DNA of 64,000 bases, from the NCBI GenBank assembly GCA_964017195.1, contig OZ024887.1, positions 4,453,959 through 4,517,958 of the forward strand, in the 5' to 3' direction. The DNA comes from Siderastrea radians. Lineage: Eukaryota > Cnidaria > Anthozoa > Scleractinia > Rhizangiidae. Positions 1-12,007 of this stretch are shown one piece after another (position 1 is the stretch's first letter; each line of letters opens with the position of its first letter). The notes under the pieces were generated by a model. The model saw nothing but the letters and a program-made list of their open reading frames with translations, was not told the origin of the DNA and did not search any database. Made by a program: the position numbers and the translations under genes.

Positions 1-356
1 GAAATGTATACTTTCAAAATTAAATTATTTCAAACACAAAGAACAACGCAGTTTCTACCAAAATCAGCTTTGAAGCTCTTGAGAGATTGCAAAAGTAAAA
101 TTGAGTGTTTAAAAGACGACAGAGGGATTTGTTTTTGCACGTGAACGCCTCAAATTGATGTCATAATTTACTGCTTCAAATGGCGATTTTAAGGGAAGTT
201 CGTTATTTGCATTTTTCTTTGAAGTAAAAGGATATTTTGCCAAAAAAAGTATCCAGTGATTTTAGCTATACCCTAACCTATCTAACATTAAAATATGAAA
301 GAAATCGAATTTTCCACCCTTGCCGCGTTATGTTTGATTTTTACAGACAAGCGCTC
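1..356. other. Unassigned AT-rich flank
   Basis: No gene, repeat family or RNA is recognisable here. The sequence ends where homology between the block from about 357 and the block from about 22775 begins, so it lies just outside the duplicated unit. Confidence 0.5.
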
Positions 357-800
357 TTAACGATACAATAAAGCTGCCCGCCTACCCTATGGCTAGATTT
401 CTTTGCCCTTACGTTCCTTTGTATTTCCTGCCAGTTCTGTTCGATTTTTCCCCATTCAGTCTCAAATACATATCGTCAGTCAAAATTATATGTTTTCTAT
501 CTATGATCGAAAAAAAAAATATTCAAGTATGAACCCATTCCATTAAAGGGAATCGAGCCTTCGTGGGGCGGTTTGTTTATCACAACTCAGACATCATGAC
601 CCTGTAAACCGTATCCCCTTTCGCAGTGTGTATTTCCTTTAATGGTTTATGCGATCATGTATTTGCTCTGACTCGTGTTCCCTTGCCTTGATATGGCGTG
701 ACAGTGACCGGGTATTGTTCGATCGTGTTTCTCAACTACAAATTTGGCAAGACTCTTGTTTCATCATCAGATGTGTTGTCAAAAAAGTTAATTTGGGCTG

Positions 801-808
801 TGACGTCA
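801..808 (+). promoter_or_regulatory. CRE/ATF-type palindrome upstream of UPF0547 gene A
   Basis: A perfect TGACGTCA lies 134 bp upstream of the ATG at 935. The same palindrome occurs at the same distance in gene D (23221) and at 115-140 bp before the first exons of B, F and C. bZIP factors of the CREB/ATF class are known to bind this site. Its role here is inferred from the repeated position. Confidence 0.6.
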
Positions 809-934
809 CAAGCCAGCCCAGTTTAAATATTGCTTCACTGTATTTGGCATTCATAACAAAACTCAAAACAAACTAATCGAGCGCGTTGTTAGAGGAATAT
901 AAAAAATTACAGGGATCCAAAATACATCTAAGAA

Positions 935-1967
935 ATGTTGCTTCAACAGTGTCTTGCGTGTAATACGTTGGTGAGTGAAACCACACAGTTTTTTCTCACG
1001 TCTTAGGTGCATTGTATCCCGGCCCGTCTGAGGCATTCTAGGGTACGCAATATACAAACTCAAAATTTGCCTTATCTCTGAGGTTATCGCGAGTTTAATG
1101 AACCGAAGGCGGGGTACGGTGTTGTCTACGGAGCTCAGCTAATTTCAAGCAAATTGAATTTGTTTATCGAAAAAAGTCCTTCATTTAAACTCCCACGGCT
1201 GATTGCAAAGCATAAATGTTTTCACGGATCTCTCAGGATTTTACTGGAGAGATAAGATTTATCTCAGTTCTGCTGAGTCAGCGTTTAATTAAAAACGAAA
1301 TTGCAACTCAACAACATTTTTGTGTGTGTGTTATAAAGTTATGAACAATAAACTAAAGAAATTCAGCATCGAAATTTTGCACGAAAACTGGTTAGTTCTA
1401 TTAGCTACATATTCTCTGTGGGATTTTACAAGATTGGTTACATGCTAGGCGTTAGAGTTGTTAGCTGTTGACTGTTCTCTCTTTCCTATTGGCTGCATAT
1501 TCTGTGCGGGATTTTACAAGATTGGTTACATGCTAAGCCTCAGTGTTAGCGGTTGAACGTTCTCTCTTTAGTTAACTGCGCCATCGAGAGCATGTGTCTG
1601 TGGACACGTCTTGGAAGAAGCGAGTCGTTTCATAGGCGGCAAAAGGTTCTCAGGTGAGGAAGGCTCTAGCATATAATTTTTTTTATTGTTTGTTATTTGT
1701 TTGTTTTTCAGTTTCAAGCAAAAGCATTCTTTCGCTTGGAAAATGAGAAGTCTCGACAAGTATTTTGCGACCTGGCCATCCCCGATTGCTCGCTCCTCTC
1801 CCTCAATACGATTGACGGTTTCTTCTAACTCTGACTGTGTGATGAAAGTGAAGTTGAGAATTTCCTTATCACATCTCACTAAGATTTCCAAGAGTTACAA
1901 AAGTCGTAATGTACCAATGAATCAAACCTCTCGTCGTTTTGAGCGGTTTATTATTATTATTATTATA

Positions 1968-2001
<34 letters not shown>

Positions 2002-3341
2002 TCCTAACTGATCTCTAAGGTATCGAATCCTTTCAATATATTGCCATGTGATTGACATGCACTGCAGGTACACCAGCTCATCTGACTCGTTTGTTACTCG
2101 TTTTCGTTCCAACAGAATACCGCGCTGAGTTGTATTTTCGTCTAGAAACTAAAAAGACGAGGGAAGAAGCGAGAGAAAACAAACCACAGAGGAACGGTCA
2201 CCCACGGCCGCTCAGAGAGCCGAAGGTAATCATACATACAAATCATAATGCTTGGCGACGTACTTTCGGCGACCTTGGGTGCAAAATGTTTTGTATTGAC
2301 GCGATGAATTTGTCTTCCAGCCTCGTTCCCAGTGGTTCTTCATCACTCCACGCACTGGAGGAAACGAGGACCTGAAAACATCATGGTTGAAAACGGATAG
2401 TTTTTCCTCTTCAGTGGTGAGGGGGAGGGAGGGGTGGTGTTACCGTATCCTTTACTTACCCCCGGTTCTCTTCGGCAGTTCCCATTTGTTTTGGTACCAG
2501 TACGTCGCGATTTTTCGTTTCCTCTATTTTTATTTTCTTCGATTTTACAAATGCTGTTTTACTCACCGAACACACCCCCTTGCTTAGCGCTTCACTCCCC
2601 CTCCCCTTCGCCAACTTTAACCAATCTTCAGCAGTTTGTTTGTTCTCATTCAAACTGTCCATGGGACAAACAAGGTAGTCAGTAACGAGCTTGTTCCACT
2701 GGCTGATGACGAATTCTCGTGTGACTGCAAGAACGGATCGCCAGAAAGAGTGTTGATTACAACCTGATTATCCGGACTTAGTGGGACTATCAAAAAAAGT
2801 CCGGATAATCGAGAGTCCAGATAAGCAGAAGAGTGAATAAACTGAACACATCATGAAACAAGATCACAGTTTAGGCGGGCAATCATCTAGGTTATTTTTT
2901 TTAAGGAAACTCTATTCACAGATGGCTAAAAATAGCTCCATCCTTGATTTCATCTTTTCTGATAATGTCCTCAATCATTTTTCACAGGAGAATAACCGCT
3001 TATAAATGTTCATAGATAAATAGGGATAACTGAGAAAAGTCCGAATACTTCAGGTTTGACTTAAAATAGTTGTGGATTAAATCGAAGCTCGTGTTTTCCT
3101 GTTTTTAATACAGAACCGGTTTGCGACAAGTCACACTTCACTGAAACGGAAAAGAAGAAAACGATTATCTTGTTTACGATCAAATCCGTCCTCTAGGCTA
3201 AAGAAGCCTCCAAACAGACCGAATATGGTACCACCAGAACTGATGGATAGATTGCCAAGTGCGCTCCAGGAGATAAACCGAAAAGTAACCGCACAGAACA
3301 TCATTTGGCTGGCATTGCAAACTGAGAGGACAATCAGTTGA
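935..3341 (+). CDS. UPF0547 (C16orf87-like) zinc-ribbon protein, copy A
   Basis: Four-exon model: 935-970, 1572-1653, 2116-2225, 3114-3341 (TGA). Phases are 0, 1, 0 and all splice sites are GT-AG. The predicted protein has 151 residues. The start is the only ATG that leads into the family's first Cys pair. Exon 1 carries C6 and C9, exon 2 carries C20-V-C22-G-H, exon 3 is a charged helix beginning EYRAELY, and exon 4 has a basic stretch followed by the family's C-terminal motif LPSALQEINRK. The spacing fits the UPF0547 ribbon C-x2-C-x7-C-x2-C-x-C-G, except that the third Cys is Ser17 here, so zinc binding may be altered. Molecular function of the family is poorly defined. The four exons sit within 2.4 kb, and the whole locus is duplicated as gene D. 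Confidence 0.8.
1951..2000 (+). repeat. (ATT)n microsatellite in intron 2 of gene A
   Basis: About 50 bp of ATT repeats, interrupted once, lie between exons 2 and 3. The equivalent array in gene D is about twice as long. Confidence 0.9.
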
Positions 3342-3799
3342 GGGAAACTTCGTGACTAGCTATGATCTTGATTTGCATGATAGAAGAGAAGACTCGCAGC
3401 GAGGATGATGATCAGTTTACTATGCTTCGCTGGTATTAAACAGCTCTATTCCTATACAATACGTTATACTGGAGAGTGCTAAGGTGAATAAAATTAAAGA
3501 GTAGCAGTGGAGAAAAACAACGGCTTCACACACGGAACGAAGTCCATGTATGTTAACATTAACAATTTGATATATTTAAGGATGAATCATGCCCTGGATC
3601 CAAGCTCACAACCAAAATTAATAAATTTTGACAGTTGAACAAATGAAGATTTGTTTATTCCTTTTTATTTCCACCTGCCTCCACACTTTACTGCCCTGGA
3701 GTTAACAATTCAGTTATGGGAAACGTTTGTCTTTGTCATGACACTTTAGCGCCGTGAAGTCACCCGGTGACTACACAGTGACTTCACGGTGACTTCATA

Positions 3800-4223
3800 G
3801 GGGCACCCAACGGTTCCGTTTGGGGGAATATCTGTTCGGCAGGCCTAAAACACCTGAGATATTCGCATTTAATTCCAGTGAAACGAGGCTAGAGATTTCT
3901 TTGGCGATACTTCAGTGACACGAGGACTGTTCAATTCCTATTGTTTTCGGAGGGGCAGGTATGTCGTTTAGAGTGTAAAATAACCTTTACCTTGAATACG
4001 GCCAGCTAGCATTTTCGGAGAGCTATCAGGAGCTCGTACATTCAGCAGGATAGGATTCTGTTCGTACAATTTTCAGCAGCCTAAACTTTCAGCTAAAACT
4101 CCGAACAGATCAACCTGTATTAGCTTACACAAATTTGCCTTTAAAAAGCTCTGAAACAATCTAAGAAAGTAGAAATTAAATGATGTTCAAGTATCTTGCT
4201 AAAATTTTCTCTTTGGGTGCCCC
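3800..4223. mobile_element. MITE with GGGGCACCCAA termini
   Basis: The element begins GGGGCACCCAA and ends TTGGGTGCCCC, giving 11-bp terminal inverted repeats around about 424 bp with no coding capacity. The same copy is present at 36679-37103, so it predates the duplication. Diverged relatives lie inside the 8.3 kb element at about 32760-33172 and, inverted, at about 30610-30840. A short repeated GTGACTTCA motif immediately precedes it. Confidence 0.75.
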
Positions 4224-4757
4224 TGACTTTAGTGAAATACGTTTTGTCTTCCACCCGTAAAGCTGAACACAGTTCGCCGGAGTCCGTGTGGATTAGATTG
4301 AGTTCGAGTTGAGTTCGAATTGAGTTTCCACATAAGCGTTACCCTAACCCTTTGTCAGTGAAAACAAATAACCAATTAAAACCAGCACTTAAACCCAGAG
4401 ACAAACCATGTTTGTTTTTCAACATTTTAACAAACAATATTATCTACTTTGATATCGGACGTCCTTAAATCTAATTTAGTGAAAGGTTAAACTTAAATTC
4501 CACTTTTTGTCGCTCTTTTCGAATCCTAAGTAGCAGTGAAAATATGTTATTGTATAAGTGACGTATGGTGCTGGCAATATGTAATATATATTTTGGTTAC
4601 TTTGGCTTCACAATAAATTGGGAATTAAAGAAAATCACATGTACAGGCTGTGTATTCTCAAAATCATTGAACGGTAACGTACATCCGGGGATACTTCTTA
4701 TTTCCCACTGTTCCCTTCATGCAACGCTCTCTTAAAAAAAGGATGAGCCTGTACTAC

Positions 4758-4782
4758 TACGTCACAATCACGTCAGGGCTGA
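4758..4782 (+). promoter_or_regulatory. Paired CRE half-sites upstream of first exon 1a
   Basis: TACGTCA and CACGTCA occur about 15 bp apart, roughly 60-80 bp before the ATG at 4838. They resemble the full TGACGTCA sites before the other first exons of the family. The right copy keeps both in diverged form near 60590. Confidence 0.4.
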
Positions 4783-4837
4783 GCAACGTCAACATTTATT
4801 CGTAATCATCATACTGGAGTTCACACACGGTTCAACT

Positions 4838-4873
4838 ATGGCTTCTAAACAGTGTATTGCCTGTAATGTTGTG
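4838..4873 (+). CDS. UPF0547 alternative first exon 1a of gene B
   Basis: ATG followed by 11 codons reading MASKQCIACNVV ends at a strong GTAAGT donor in phase 0, exactly like the first exons of genes A and B. No exon 2 is visible before the next first exon at 6414. The simplest reading is an alternative first exon spliced to the exon 2 at 7416, which would give C-x2-C-x7-C-x2-C-x-C-G. The exon, donor and reading frame are kept in the right copy (60668), which argues against decay. A truncated orphan copy is the alternative. Confidence 0.55.
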
Positions 4874-6298
4874 GTAAGTCCTAACATTTTTGAAATTGAA
4901 TTGCAAGATTTATATTTAATATTATTACCTCCAGCCAAGCTTTTATTCTTTTTCATACCTCAGGCTCGAAATATTCTGTGTTCCCTATTCGAGATTTCCT
5001 TTTAGAGAATTCAAAGAATTTTATTTATATTCTTCCCTTTCACGTGTAAATGTGTCAGCTTTTATGTATATATATACGTATTTCAGTGATCGTCTGTCGG
5101 TTGCCTGTTTTGTACATAGAGACTTAGCTTACATCATGCTTGGCATGGCAGGCAAGTTACTCTATATATATTTACCCTTAATTTACCCTTTTCTCCCAGA
5201 ATTGTAACGAAGTTCTTTCTTGTACTGAAAATTCAAATGAAACCTCTCGAGCAGTACTTTTCACTGCTGCCTCTGTTCCTTTTATTTTCCTTTTTTTTTT
5301 CTTATCTAAGGATTCTATTATAAAATATGCTAGCAAGCGGAAAGGGTCGAACAGTACAAAAATTTCGAAATTAACTTGCAAGTACACATTTTACACCGCG
5401 TATTGTCTATCTAGACAGTATTCATATTTGCACACTAATAAGGTGTTTTTTGTTTATGTGACGCAAAGAGGTGGAAACATTCCTCGTGTGCCGCGCCCAA
5501 TGTTCCACCATGACCTCGTGACACTTTATGTGCTGTAATAATTATATTTTGACTATTTTTAAAACACTGCAATTTCAATCTTACCTATTTAGACGTCATT
5601 CCTACTATCTTTGAGCTTGTTCATCTCTAAGCTCTCGCTACCTCGTTTCCTCGCGGACGTAGTACCGTTAAGCGCTAATTTACAATAAACTAGATGTCGG
5701 AATTCTGTCTACCTCAACAACAGAGTGTTCGAAATAGTGCAACACTGCATAATATTTTATGTGGTCGAAAAGATATCATGTTAAAATAAACAGTTTAATA
5801 AATGAGACTGAGGCGAATACCTAAGAGCTTATAATTACGCTAACCTTCATCTCAGAATAGCACATTTGCTTAAGTATGATTGGCTTTCTTTGACGAAGCG
5901 TTTAAACGATCTAGAGGATATAAACTAGCGTTTCATTAACTGATTTCCAAAGGTGGTTGAATGTGGTGTATCACTGAGCGGACGCAACTCAACTGTTTCC
6001 TTAGAAAACTGCACTCTTCTTCATAGTGATTTTTCGCAAGAAAATTACACTTTGTTTTTCTCATTCATTTATGTTTGATACAGCCAGTTTAAGGCCAGTG
6101 TGGCGGGCAAACAGCTCAACTAATGCACCTCTCGCCTGATTTCTGATAAAAAAAAACGGCAAATCACTTTTTCTTTTCTTTTCTGGTTTTTTTTCTTTCT
6201 TTTTTCCAGATACTGAACTTTGTCGTGTGTAGCTAAATTGACGGAGTAGTCGGATACATATAGCCATGCCTTGTTTGTAATAAATTCTTATTAAGGAG

Positions 6299-6306
6299 TG
6301 ACGTCA
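6299..6306 (+). promoter_or_regulatory. CRE/ATF-type palindrome upstream of gene B
   Basis: A perfect TGACGTCA lies 115 bp before the ATG at 6414, inside a longer palindrome GAGTGACGTCACTC. It is conserved at the same distance in copy F (62205). Confidence 0.6.
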
Positions 6307-6413
6307 CTCGGTACAAACTTGTGACTTATTGATTATCAATCTCGCGGCCAGAGAACCAGTCGTCAGTTGAAGCCAAGAATTTGGCAGACTCTCTGGGATA
6401 TCAAGGCATTAAC

Positions 6414-9085
6414 ATGGTTCTCCAACAATGTTTGGCCTGCAATACAGTGGTAGGAAACTGCACTTAGCTGATAGATCAGCTCGTTTCGTCGAGTCGGTTC
6501 TTACAGCTGCCTTGTCTCGGCAATATTCAAATTTAGCGTGGTGGCGCTTATTGTCATAATTCTATTCAACGACTCCGTCAACGTTAAATTCGCGATTACT
6601 GCTTTTTGAATAAGGAACAGTTCTCGCGTGGTTATTCTTCCTGATTTCCCAGTGCTTTCCTAACAATAACCGAGGTTTATTTCGAGCTGTTTGTTGTTCA
6701 CATTAGGTGAATAAAAACTAGTATTTAGTTCATTGTGCGTCAGATGAAGGATGAAGACAGGGCGCCGGCTCTCCCGTCGATAAACACGAGTGCTGGGCTA
6801 GGCTGAACCAAGGCTACCACTAATATTCTCGGAGAAAGGGGAATAACAATCGTTCTCTCTTGTTCTTCAAAGCAAAGTAAACGCAAAACTTAAACTAAAA
6901 GTAGACGAACAGAAAAACGGATGGTCGAAACTGAACACGATTGTCGGAAACGTGAAAAAATGAAAGGTAAAATTAACTGATTAAAATAAAGACTTGCTTA
7001 ACTAATTTTTAGTGACTCGCGCATCGTTTCTTTTATGAAAGCGAAGAGAGGACCAGGTCACAAGTTGATGATGAGGAATTCACCAAACTTGTCCATTAGG
7101 CCTTTTTTTCCTAATCATTTCGGGTGAAATGACCATACACGGTTAGATTGCCAACAAATATAATCCATTTTCCCACGGAATCCGGAAATGTCAGCCCGTC
7201 TGGCCTCGTACCTCAGTTGATAGAAAAACGATGACCCTAAACCTCCTAGACCTTTTCCGTTGACTGATAGCAAACGGCTCTATTTCGTTGAACAACGTTC
7301 ATCATGGCCTATCTTCAACTATTCACATTACATGATTTGTTCAACGCTTATCAACAAATTTTGAACGGTAGAACATCAAATTTCCTAACGATTAACGCTC
7401 TTCTCCGATCTACAGGTGACTGACTCGTGCACTTCATGCGTTTGTGGTCACGTGTTTGAGTGCTCGAAGCAAATTGGTGGAAAGAGATTTTCAGGTGATG
7501 TAAATATCATTTCATATATACATGAACAAGAACTCTCTTTGTGACGGCGTCATTTCAGGTTTATTCCGCAGGAATAAGTCGTTCGTTTTTGAGATATTTT
7601 TCTCCTCTATTTAAATATGGCAACTTTTAATAGAAAAGAGCCTTCGAATCAATAGATCCAGGAATTATTAATTAATTGATTTAACAACCTTACACCTTAC
7701 TTTTTGTACGTTTATTTTATTCTTCTTCTTCCCTTTTTTTTGTTGATGACTGGGAAGGCATATAAAGTGTTGCTGTTGCTATTGTCATAGTGATCCTCTT
7801 AATGAAATTCAATTTCATTCTCATATGCTTTACACTAGGACACGTTTTTAAACAAAGGCAAAACGACAGCTTGAAGTGGCATTAATTTACCTTGCTAGTA
7901 CCCACTTTAAAGAAAAACGCTTCGTGCGTCAAAAACACTGTCAAGACTCTCCTGTTGAGACTGTGAAAGCGGGCAAAGAGGACCCAAACAACGGAAATAG
8001 TTAGATATGTTTATGCAGTTTGATTTGTTTGTATCCTCCAGGGACATTTATTATAAAGCAAAAGGTTGCACTATCTTTGTGGACAGTAGACTGCAAGTAG
8101 TCTCTAATTTTGGCGATGGCGATTTTAGGGCGGGCGAAATACACACGCGGGCGCGCGAAATCTCGAGGAGACAGGACGCGAGTGCGTGTGTATTTCGCCC
8201 GCCCCACAATCGCCATCGCCAAAATTAGAGACTACTCACAGTCTATGTGGACAGTCTGTCAGCCATTATTGAGAAAACTTTTTGAATTTTCTCTTCATGG
8301 TTTTCAGAATATCGTGCAGAACTTTACTCTCGTCTAGAAAGGAAAAGAGTCAAGAAAATAGCACGGAAAAAACGAAAGGCCGAAGATGACAAACAATCAA
8401 TAAAAGAAAGCAAGGTATTTAGATTGCTGTCATGCACTACACCCTTTTGAGGGTTTATAGCGCCGTTAATTTTACCTGGCAGCGAGGCTGTAATCAAGCC
8501 AAGCTACTGCGTGGCTTTCATTGCTTTTTAGCCTAAGGCCATTGAGAAAATAACCCGTTTTCCTCTATACATGTCACTCATTTGTTTTTATTCGTTAGTT
8601 GTTATTCACTTTTTATTACTGGTTTCAGAACTGGTTATTCGTAATTTTGTCGTCCATTCCTTCATCCATCTGTCAATTATCTATTTACCAGAAATAGTCT
8701 GTATTACATGCAATTGCAGATTGGATTCAGCTAAAATAAAATACAGACTACAGTTATTAGAATTTTCCTAACCATTTGTATTTATTGTAGCCATCATAAA
8801 CACCGATTTGTAAAATCTTATCATTTCGTTACTTTCAAGGTAAACACGACAGAGACAAGTGGAGTGATGCGCTCCTCTTTCCAGCCCAGGTGTCACCCAA
8901 CAAATACGACAACAGCCAACCGACGAATAAAAAGCAAGCGATTTTCACGCCCAACAGACCCCTCCCTCAGCAGAACTGTTGTTCCCCCAGAACTAGTGTC
9001 CAGACTTCCCAGCGCACTGCAAGAAATTAACCGAAGATTAACAGGACAGAACTTGATGTGGTGGACAATCCACTGGCTGCAGTAA
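6414..9085 (+). CDS. UPF0547 (C16orf87-like) zinc-ribbon protein, copy B
   Basis: Four-exon model: 6414-6449, 7416-7494, 8308-8414, 8840-9085 (TAA), phases 0, 1, 0, giving 155 residues. All ribbon ligands are present: C6, C9, C17, C20 and C22 followed by G-H-V-F, with exactly the spacing of the UPF0547/C16orf87 family. Exon 3 encodes EYRAELYSRLERKRVKK and a lysine-rich helix. Exon 4 is Ser/Arg/Pro-rich and then ends with LPSALQEINRRL and a Trp-rich tail in place of the short ending of animal homologues. This is the most canonical copy in the window. An alternative first exon lies at 4838. Intron 2 carries a palindromic MITE. Known family members are small, basic, probably nuclear proteins of poorly defined function. 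Confidence 0.85.
8088..8252. mobile_element. Palindromic fold-back MITE in intron 2 of gene B
   Basis: Two arms of about 60-70 bp are inverted copies of each other, running from AGACTGCAAGTAGTCTC to GAGACTACTCACAGTCT, with GGGCGGGCGAAATACACACG near the GC-rich loop. There is no coding capacity. The right copy of the block reaches the window edge just before the equivalent position, so its presence in gene F cannot be checked here. Confidence 0.75.
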
Positions 9086-9385
9086 ACACAAGAGAAATGG
9101 TCTGAAGAGGGAGGGCGGGGTTGAGGTTGCAGCATAGGATTGAAATTATCCTCAAAATATGTTGAAAATGCGGGGCATTTCTTTTATTTTGGTACGTGCC
9201 AGTGAGTTCGTATATTCAAAGTCAGGGCATGTGATGGGATCCTGATAACGTACACAGTAAAACGCTGTTAGAATAAACGACTTGCCTGTAGTAGGAACGC
9301 TTGACCTGTATATTTAAACTGCACCTAGATAAGTAAAGTTTTTGTTATTGTATTCATTTGCACTTTGTTGACCGTAAAATAATTT

Positions 9386-9578
9386 TTGAGGCCTGAATAG
9401 GCCATTTCCGAATTGTCTTGTGCCTCTTTTTCAAAGCGAGGCCTCGTGCAAAACCTTTCATATGAAAATGAGTTTTATCTGCATATGAATGGAAACTCAT
9501 TTTTATATGAAAGGCTATGCACCAAGACTCGCTTTGAAAAAGAGGTACAAGACAACTCGGAAATGGCCTATTCAGTAT
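9386..9578. mobile_element. Fold-back MITE
   Basis: The left arm (about 9386-9470) starts GGCCTGAATAGGCCATTTCC and is repeated inverted at about 9505-9578. The arms enclose an AT-rich loop with a second small inverted repeat around CATATGAA. The short ORFs reading through both strands are explained by this symmetry and are not genes. Confidence 0.7.
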
Positions 9579-9680
9579 GCAGCTGGCAAAAGATCTTTTA
9601 AAAGCAGTCCCGACGAGAAGAACCTTACCTTTCGCACATTGGTCGTGCGCTCCATTCAACTACGGTATTAGGTTCATATC

Positions 9681-10081
9681 TAGAATCAGTGAGGTCGAAC
9701 GCGTTGCTGTTCACATACGAACCCACCGTGCTTGGCAAATGTTTAGAGCAGATTCTACGTTTTCTGATCTGATTTCTTTTTCTACAATGACAAACTATCA
9801 TAGTAGATAAGGTATGATCGTCCGGGTGAGTGTAGTCCTGAGAAGGACTGTTTGTGATGACATTGACTGACCTTTCGAAAACCTGAGCGGAAGTCACTTG
9901 ATTGTGATGATGACTTCTGCTCAGGTTGTCGAAACGTCTGTCAATATTACCATAGATACTACACTCAACAGGACTATTATGCCTCAACGACTTCTGATAT
10001 CACTTCTGGGTTCAAACCATTTACACTTTCATGTGCTAGAATCAGTGAGATCGAACGCGTTGCTGTTCCTCATACAAACCC
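9681..10081. repeat. 45-bp direct repeats flanking a fold-back element
   Basis: TAGAATCAGTGAGGTCGAAC and the next 25 bases (9681-9722) recur at 10037-10081 with few changes. Between them, at about 9811-9975, lies a fold-back unit whose arms start GTGTAGTCCTGAGAAGGACT and TGACTTCTGCTCAGGTTGTC. The long direct repeats are too large for an ordinary target duplication. Confidence 0.6.
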
Positions 10082-11860
10082 AAGATGCTCGACAAAAGTC
10101 GCGGGAAAATAGCGGCGTCTTACCTCCCTCCCGCGCCTTACAATTTTGAGCCCGTGTAATCAGAAGACTTCTAATATGGATATCAACATTGTTCTGGAAT
10201 GAAGGAAGGGGGTGAATCTTGCTGGAAAATACATTAAGATCACTTCATTTGAACAAAAGTAGCATTTCTTCGTCTTTGTCTTAATTTTAAGCTGTTTCTC
10301 AAAGCCTTTTATCCAGAATTGTAGTAAACGACCAGTTGTAGCATGCCACGATCGAGAATCCCTGCGGTTCAGTTAGCTTTTTCCTCCAAGGGAATACAAC
10401 TTTTCTCTTTATTGTTCTTAGCAAAAAGTTCCATAAAAGACAGAATTTCGAACCTGTACGACTAGAATGGATGTCTGAATTAGTCACTGGGTGACACAAG
10501 GTTGCTACCTCCATACTTCACTATTACAGCAGAATCTCAATCAAATACACACAAATTCAAACTGTCTCTGTAGCGCGTTCGCCACTAAAGTAGCGGAAAC
10601 ATATCCTTCTGAAGAACAGAGCGCGGATCAAAACGTATAAAAACTCTACATCCACAATAGGAACACTAATGTGCTCTCAGCAAGTGGTTCATTTGTCATG
10701 CATTCGCTGTACTTGTAACAATGTTTGTTTGAACACCTAAAGCGTGGCCAAACCTTGAAACCATAAGGTCGGGAATAACTTCGAAATGAACTGATAACGA
10801 TAACTGGAACGGCAAGTGTTCTCAGCCTCCTCATCCGGCCCGTAAAGAAATTCTTTCTCGCTTTCTGGCATTCAGTTTCCGCAAGGGATGGTGGCGACAA
10901 AATTAGCAGCTCAGTGAGCCTAGTCCGAGGGTCTCAAATGCGTTTTTCTACCGGCTACAGGAAGCCATGCCCAGAAAACTACATCCTTGAATCAACTCCA
11001 CTGAAAGCAGAAAAGTCGTGGTCTTTGTGATGTGAATGGATCATTCAAGGCAGATGTTTCCTTCAAGCATATCTTTCTTAGTGCTGCACATGTATTTTCA
11101 ATAATTTAATCTTCTGATAAAACGTAAAATCGTAAATTAAGCAACACTGTTTTTGGCCAACCCTAGCTACCCTAAACAGTTAGGCTAGCTGGCGATGACT
11201 CCAAAAAGGAACGTTTTTCTAAAATTGTTTCCTCTTGGAAATAGCCAACACGTCATGATCACGTGAAATCTGCAACTTCATGACGTGGCGTTAGTCAGCA
11301 TTCGTCAGCAATTTCGGGCGTTTATAGCAGGTGCGGTGCTCGAGTACAGTCTTCTTAGGAACACAGAACTAAAGCACAACAGCGTCAGCCACCAGTAAGT
11401 CAAAACAATGTCGAAAACTCTCATTCGTTCGCTGAACTCCGCTTCTCCGCCCGTCGGACAGCACAGATAGGTACATAAACCAGTAAATTTGTTACCTTGC
11501 ATCTCTATTTATATAAATCTTAAAGTTTTATTAAACACCTATTTCAGTGACAGTAAAATTACAATCAAAAGTGAAATCTCTTGTTTCAGTCAGCTGAATC
11601 ACTTTAAACTCGAGAAACAGGTTGGGTCAAAACTAGTCAAACCAGTTTACAACTAATGATCGTCAGACGTTACGTAAAATAACTTACTGTAAATAGCTTA
11701 TATTTCAAAAAATACAGCAGTTTTTGGTTTTTATTCTTCTCGCTTTTTCTGGGCCTTTCCTAGAACAGATTCCTTATCAAGTTAAATACAATTATTACTT
11801 TTTTATCGATCATCTTTTTAAATTTCGGTTTGACAAAACAGCGCCCGCATTGGAACTGTT
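10082..11860. other. Intergenic DNA, no gene recognised
   Basis: Short ORFs on both strands show no recognisable family, and no splice-linked domain could be assembled. There is nothing here beyond AT-rich sequence. Confidence 0.4.
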
Positions 11861-11867
11861 TGCGACG

Positions 11868-11875
11868 TGACGTCA
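11868..11875 (+). promoter_or_regulatory. CRE/ATF-type palindrome upstream of orphan first exon C
   Basis: TGACGTCA lies 140 bp before the ATG at 12008, with adjacent ACGT half-sites (CGACGTGACGTCACACGTCA). The surrounding sequence is not otherwise similar to copies A or B, so the site and exon are conserved within diverged DNA. Confidence 0.55.
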
Positions 11876-12007
11876 CACGTCACCAACGCAAACCAGCTTG
11901 TGGCGTATTATATCAAGTTGCGCAAAGATTTATCTACTCATCATTTTAGGTTCGACAATTGCCGTATCAAGACCTGTCAGTTCAACGCCAGCACCAAAAG
12001 GTTCAAC

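Larger units (their letters stand above)
357..4327 (+). repeat. Segmental duplication, left copy (gene A block)
   Basis: This block matches 22775-37211 nearly base for base, apart from two large insertions in the right copy (about 24102-26200 and 28276-36566). Promoter, all four exons, introns and a downstream MITE are shared. Homology starts near a TTAACGATA string and ends at a GAGTTTCCAC string. By eye the two copies differ by scattered substitutions and small indels, so they are recent but not identical. An uncollapsed-haplotype artefact is possible, but the large unique insertions and separate genomic contexts argue for a true duplication. Confidence 0.9.
4549..8075 (+). repeat. Segmental duplication, left copy (gene B block)
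   Basis: This stretch matches 60380-64000 almost continuously: two first exons, their upstream sites, introns and exon 2. Homology starts at TTATTGTATAAGTGACG and is still running at the window edge, so the true right limit is unknown. About 220 bp (4328-4548) separates it from the gene A block and has no partner in the right-hand copies. Confidence 0.9.

Noticed and set aside
2052..2375. Uninterrupted 107-codon ORF around exon 3 of gene A (also 26601-26924)
   Set aside because: Only 2116-2225 is the exon. The rest is intron read-through, shown by flanking AG and GT sites and the phase match to exons 2 and 4.
5442..5540. Open frame containing GGNIPRVPRPMFHHDLVTLY, conserved at about 61303-61401
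   Set aside because: Conservation is explained by the recent block duplication. There is no splice or domain evidence, so it was not annotated as an exon.
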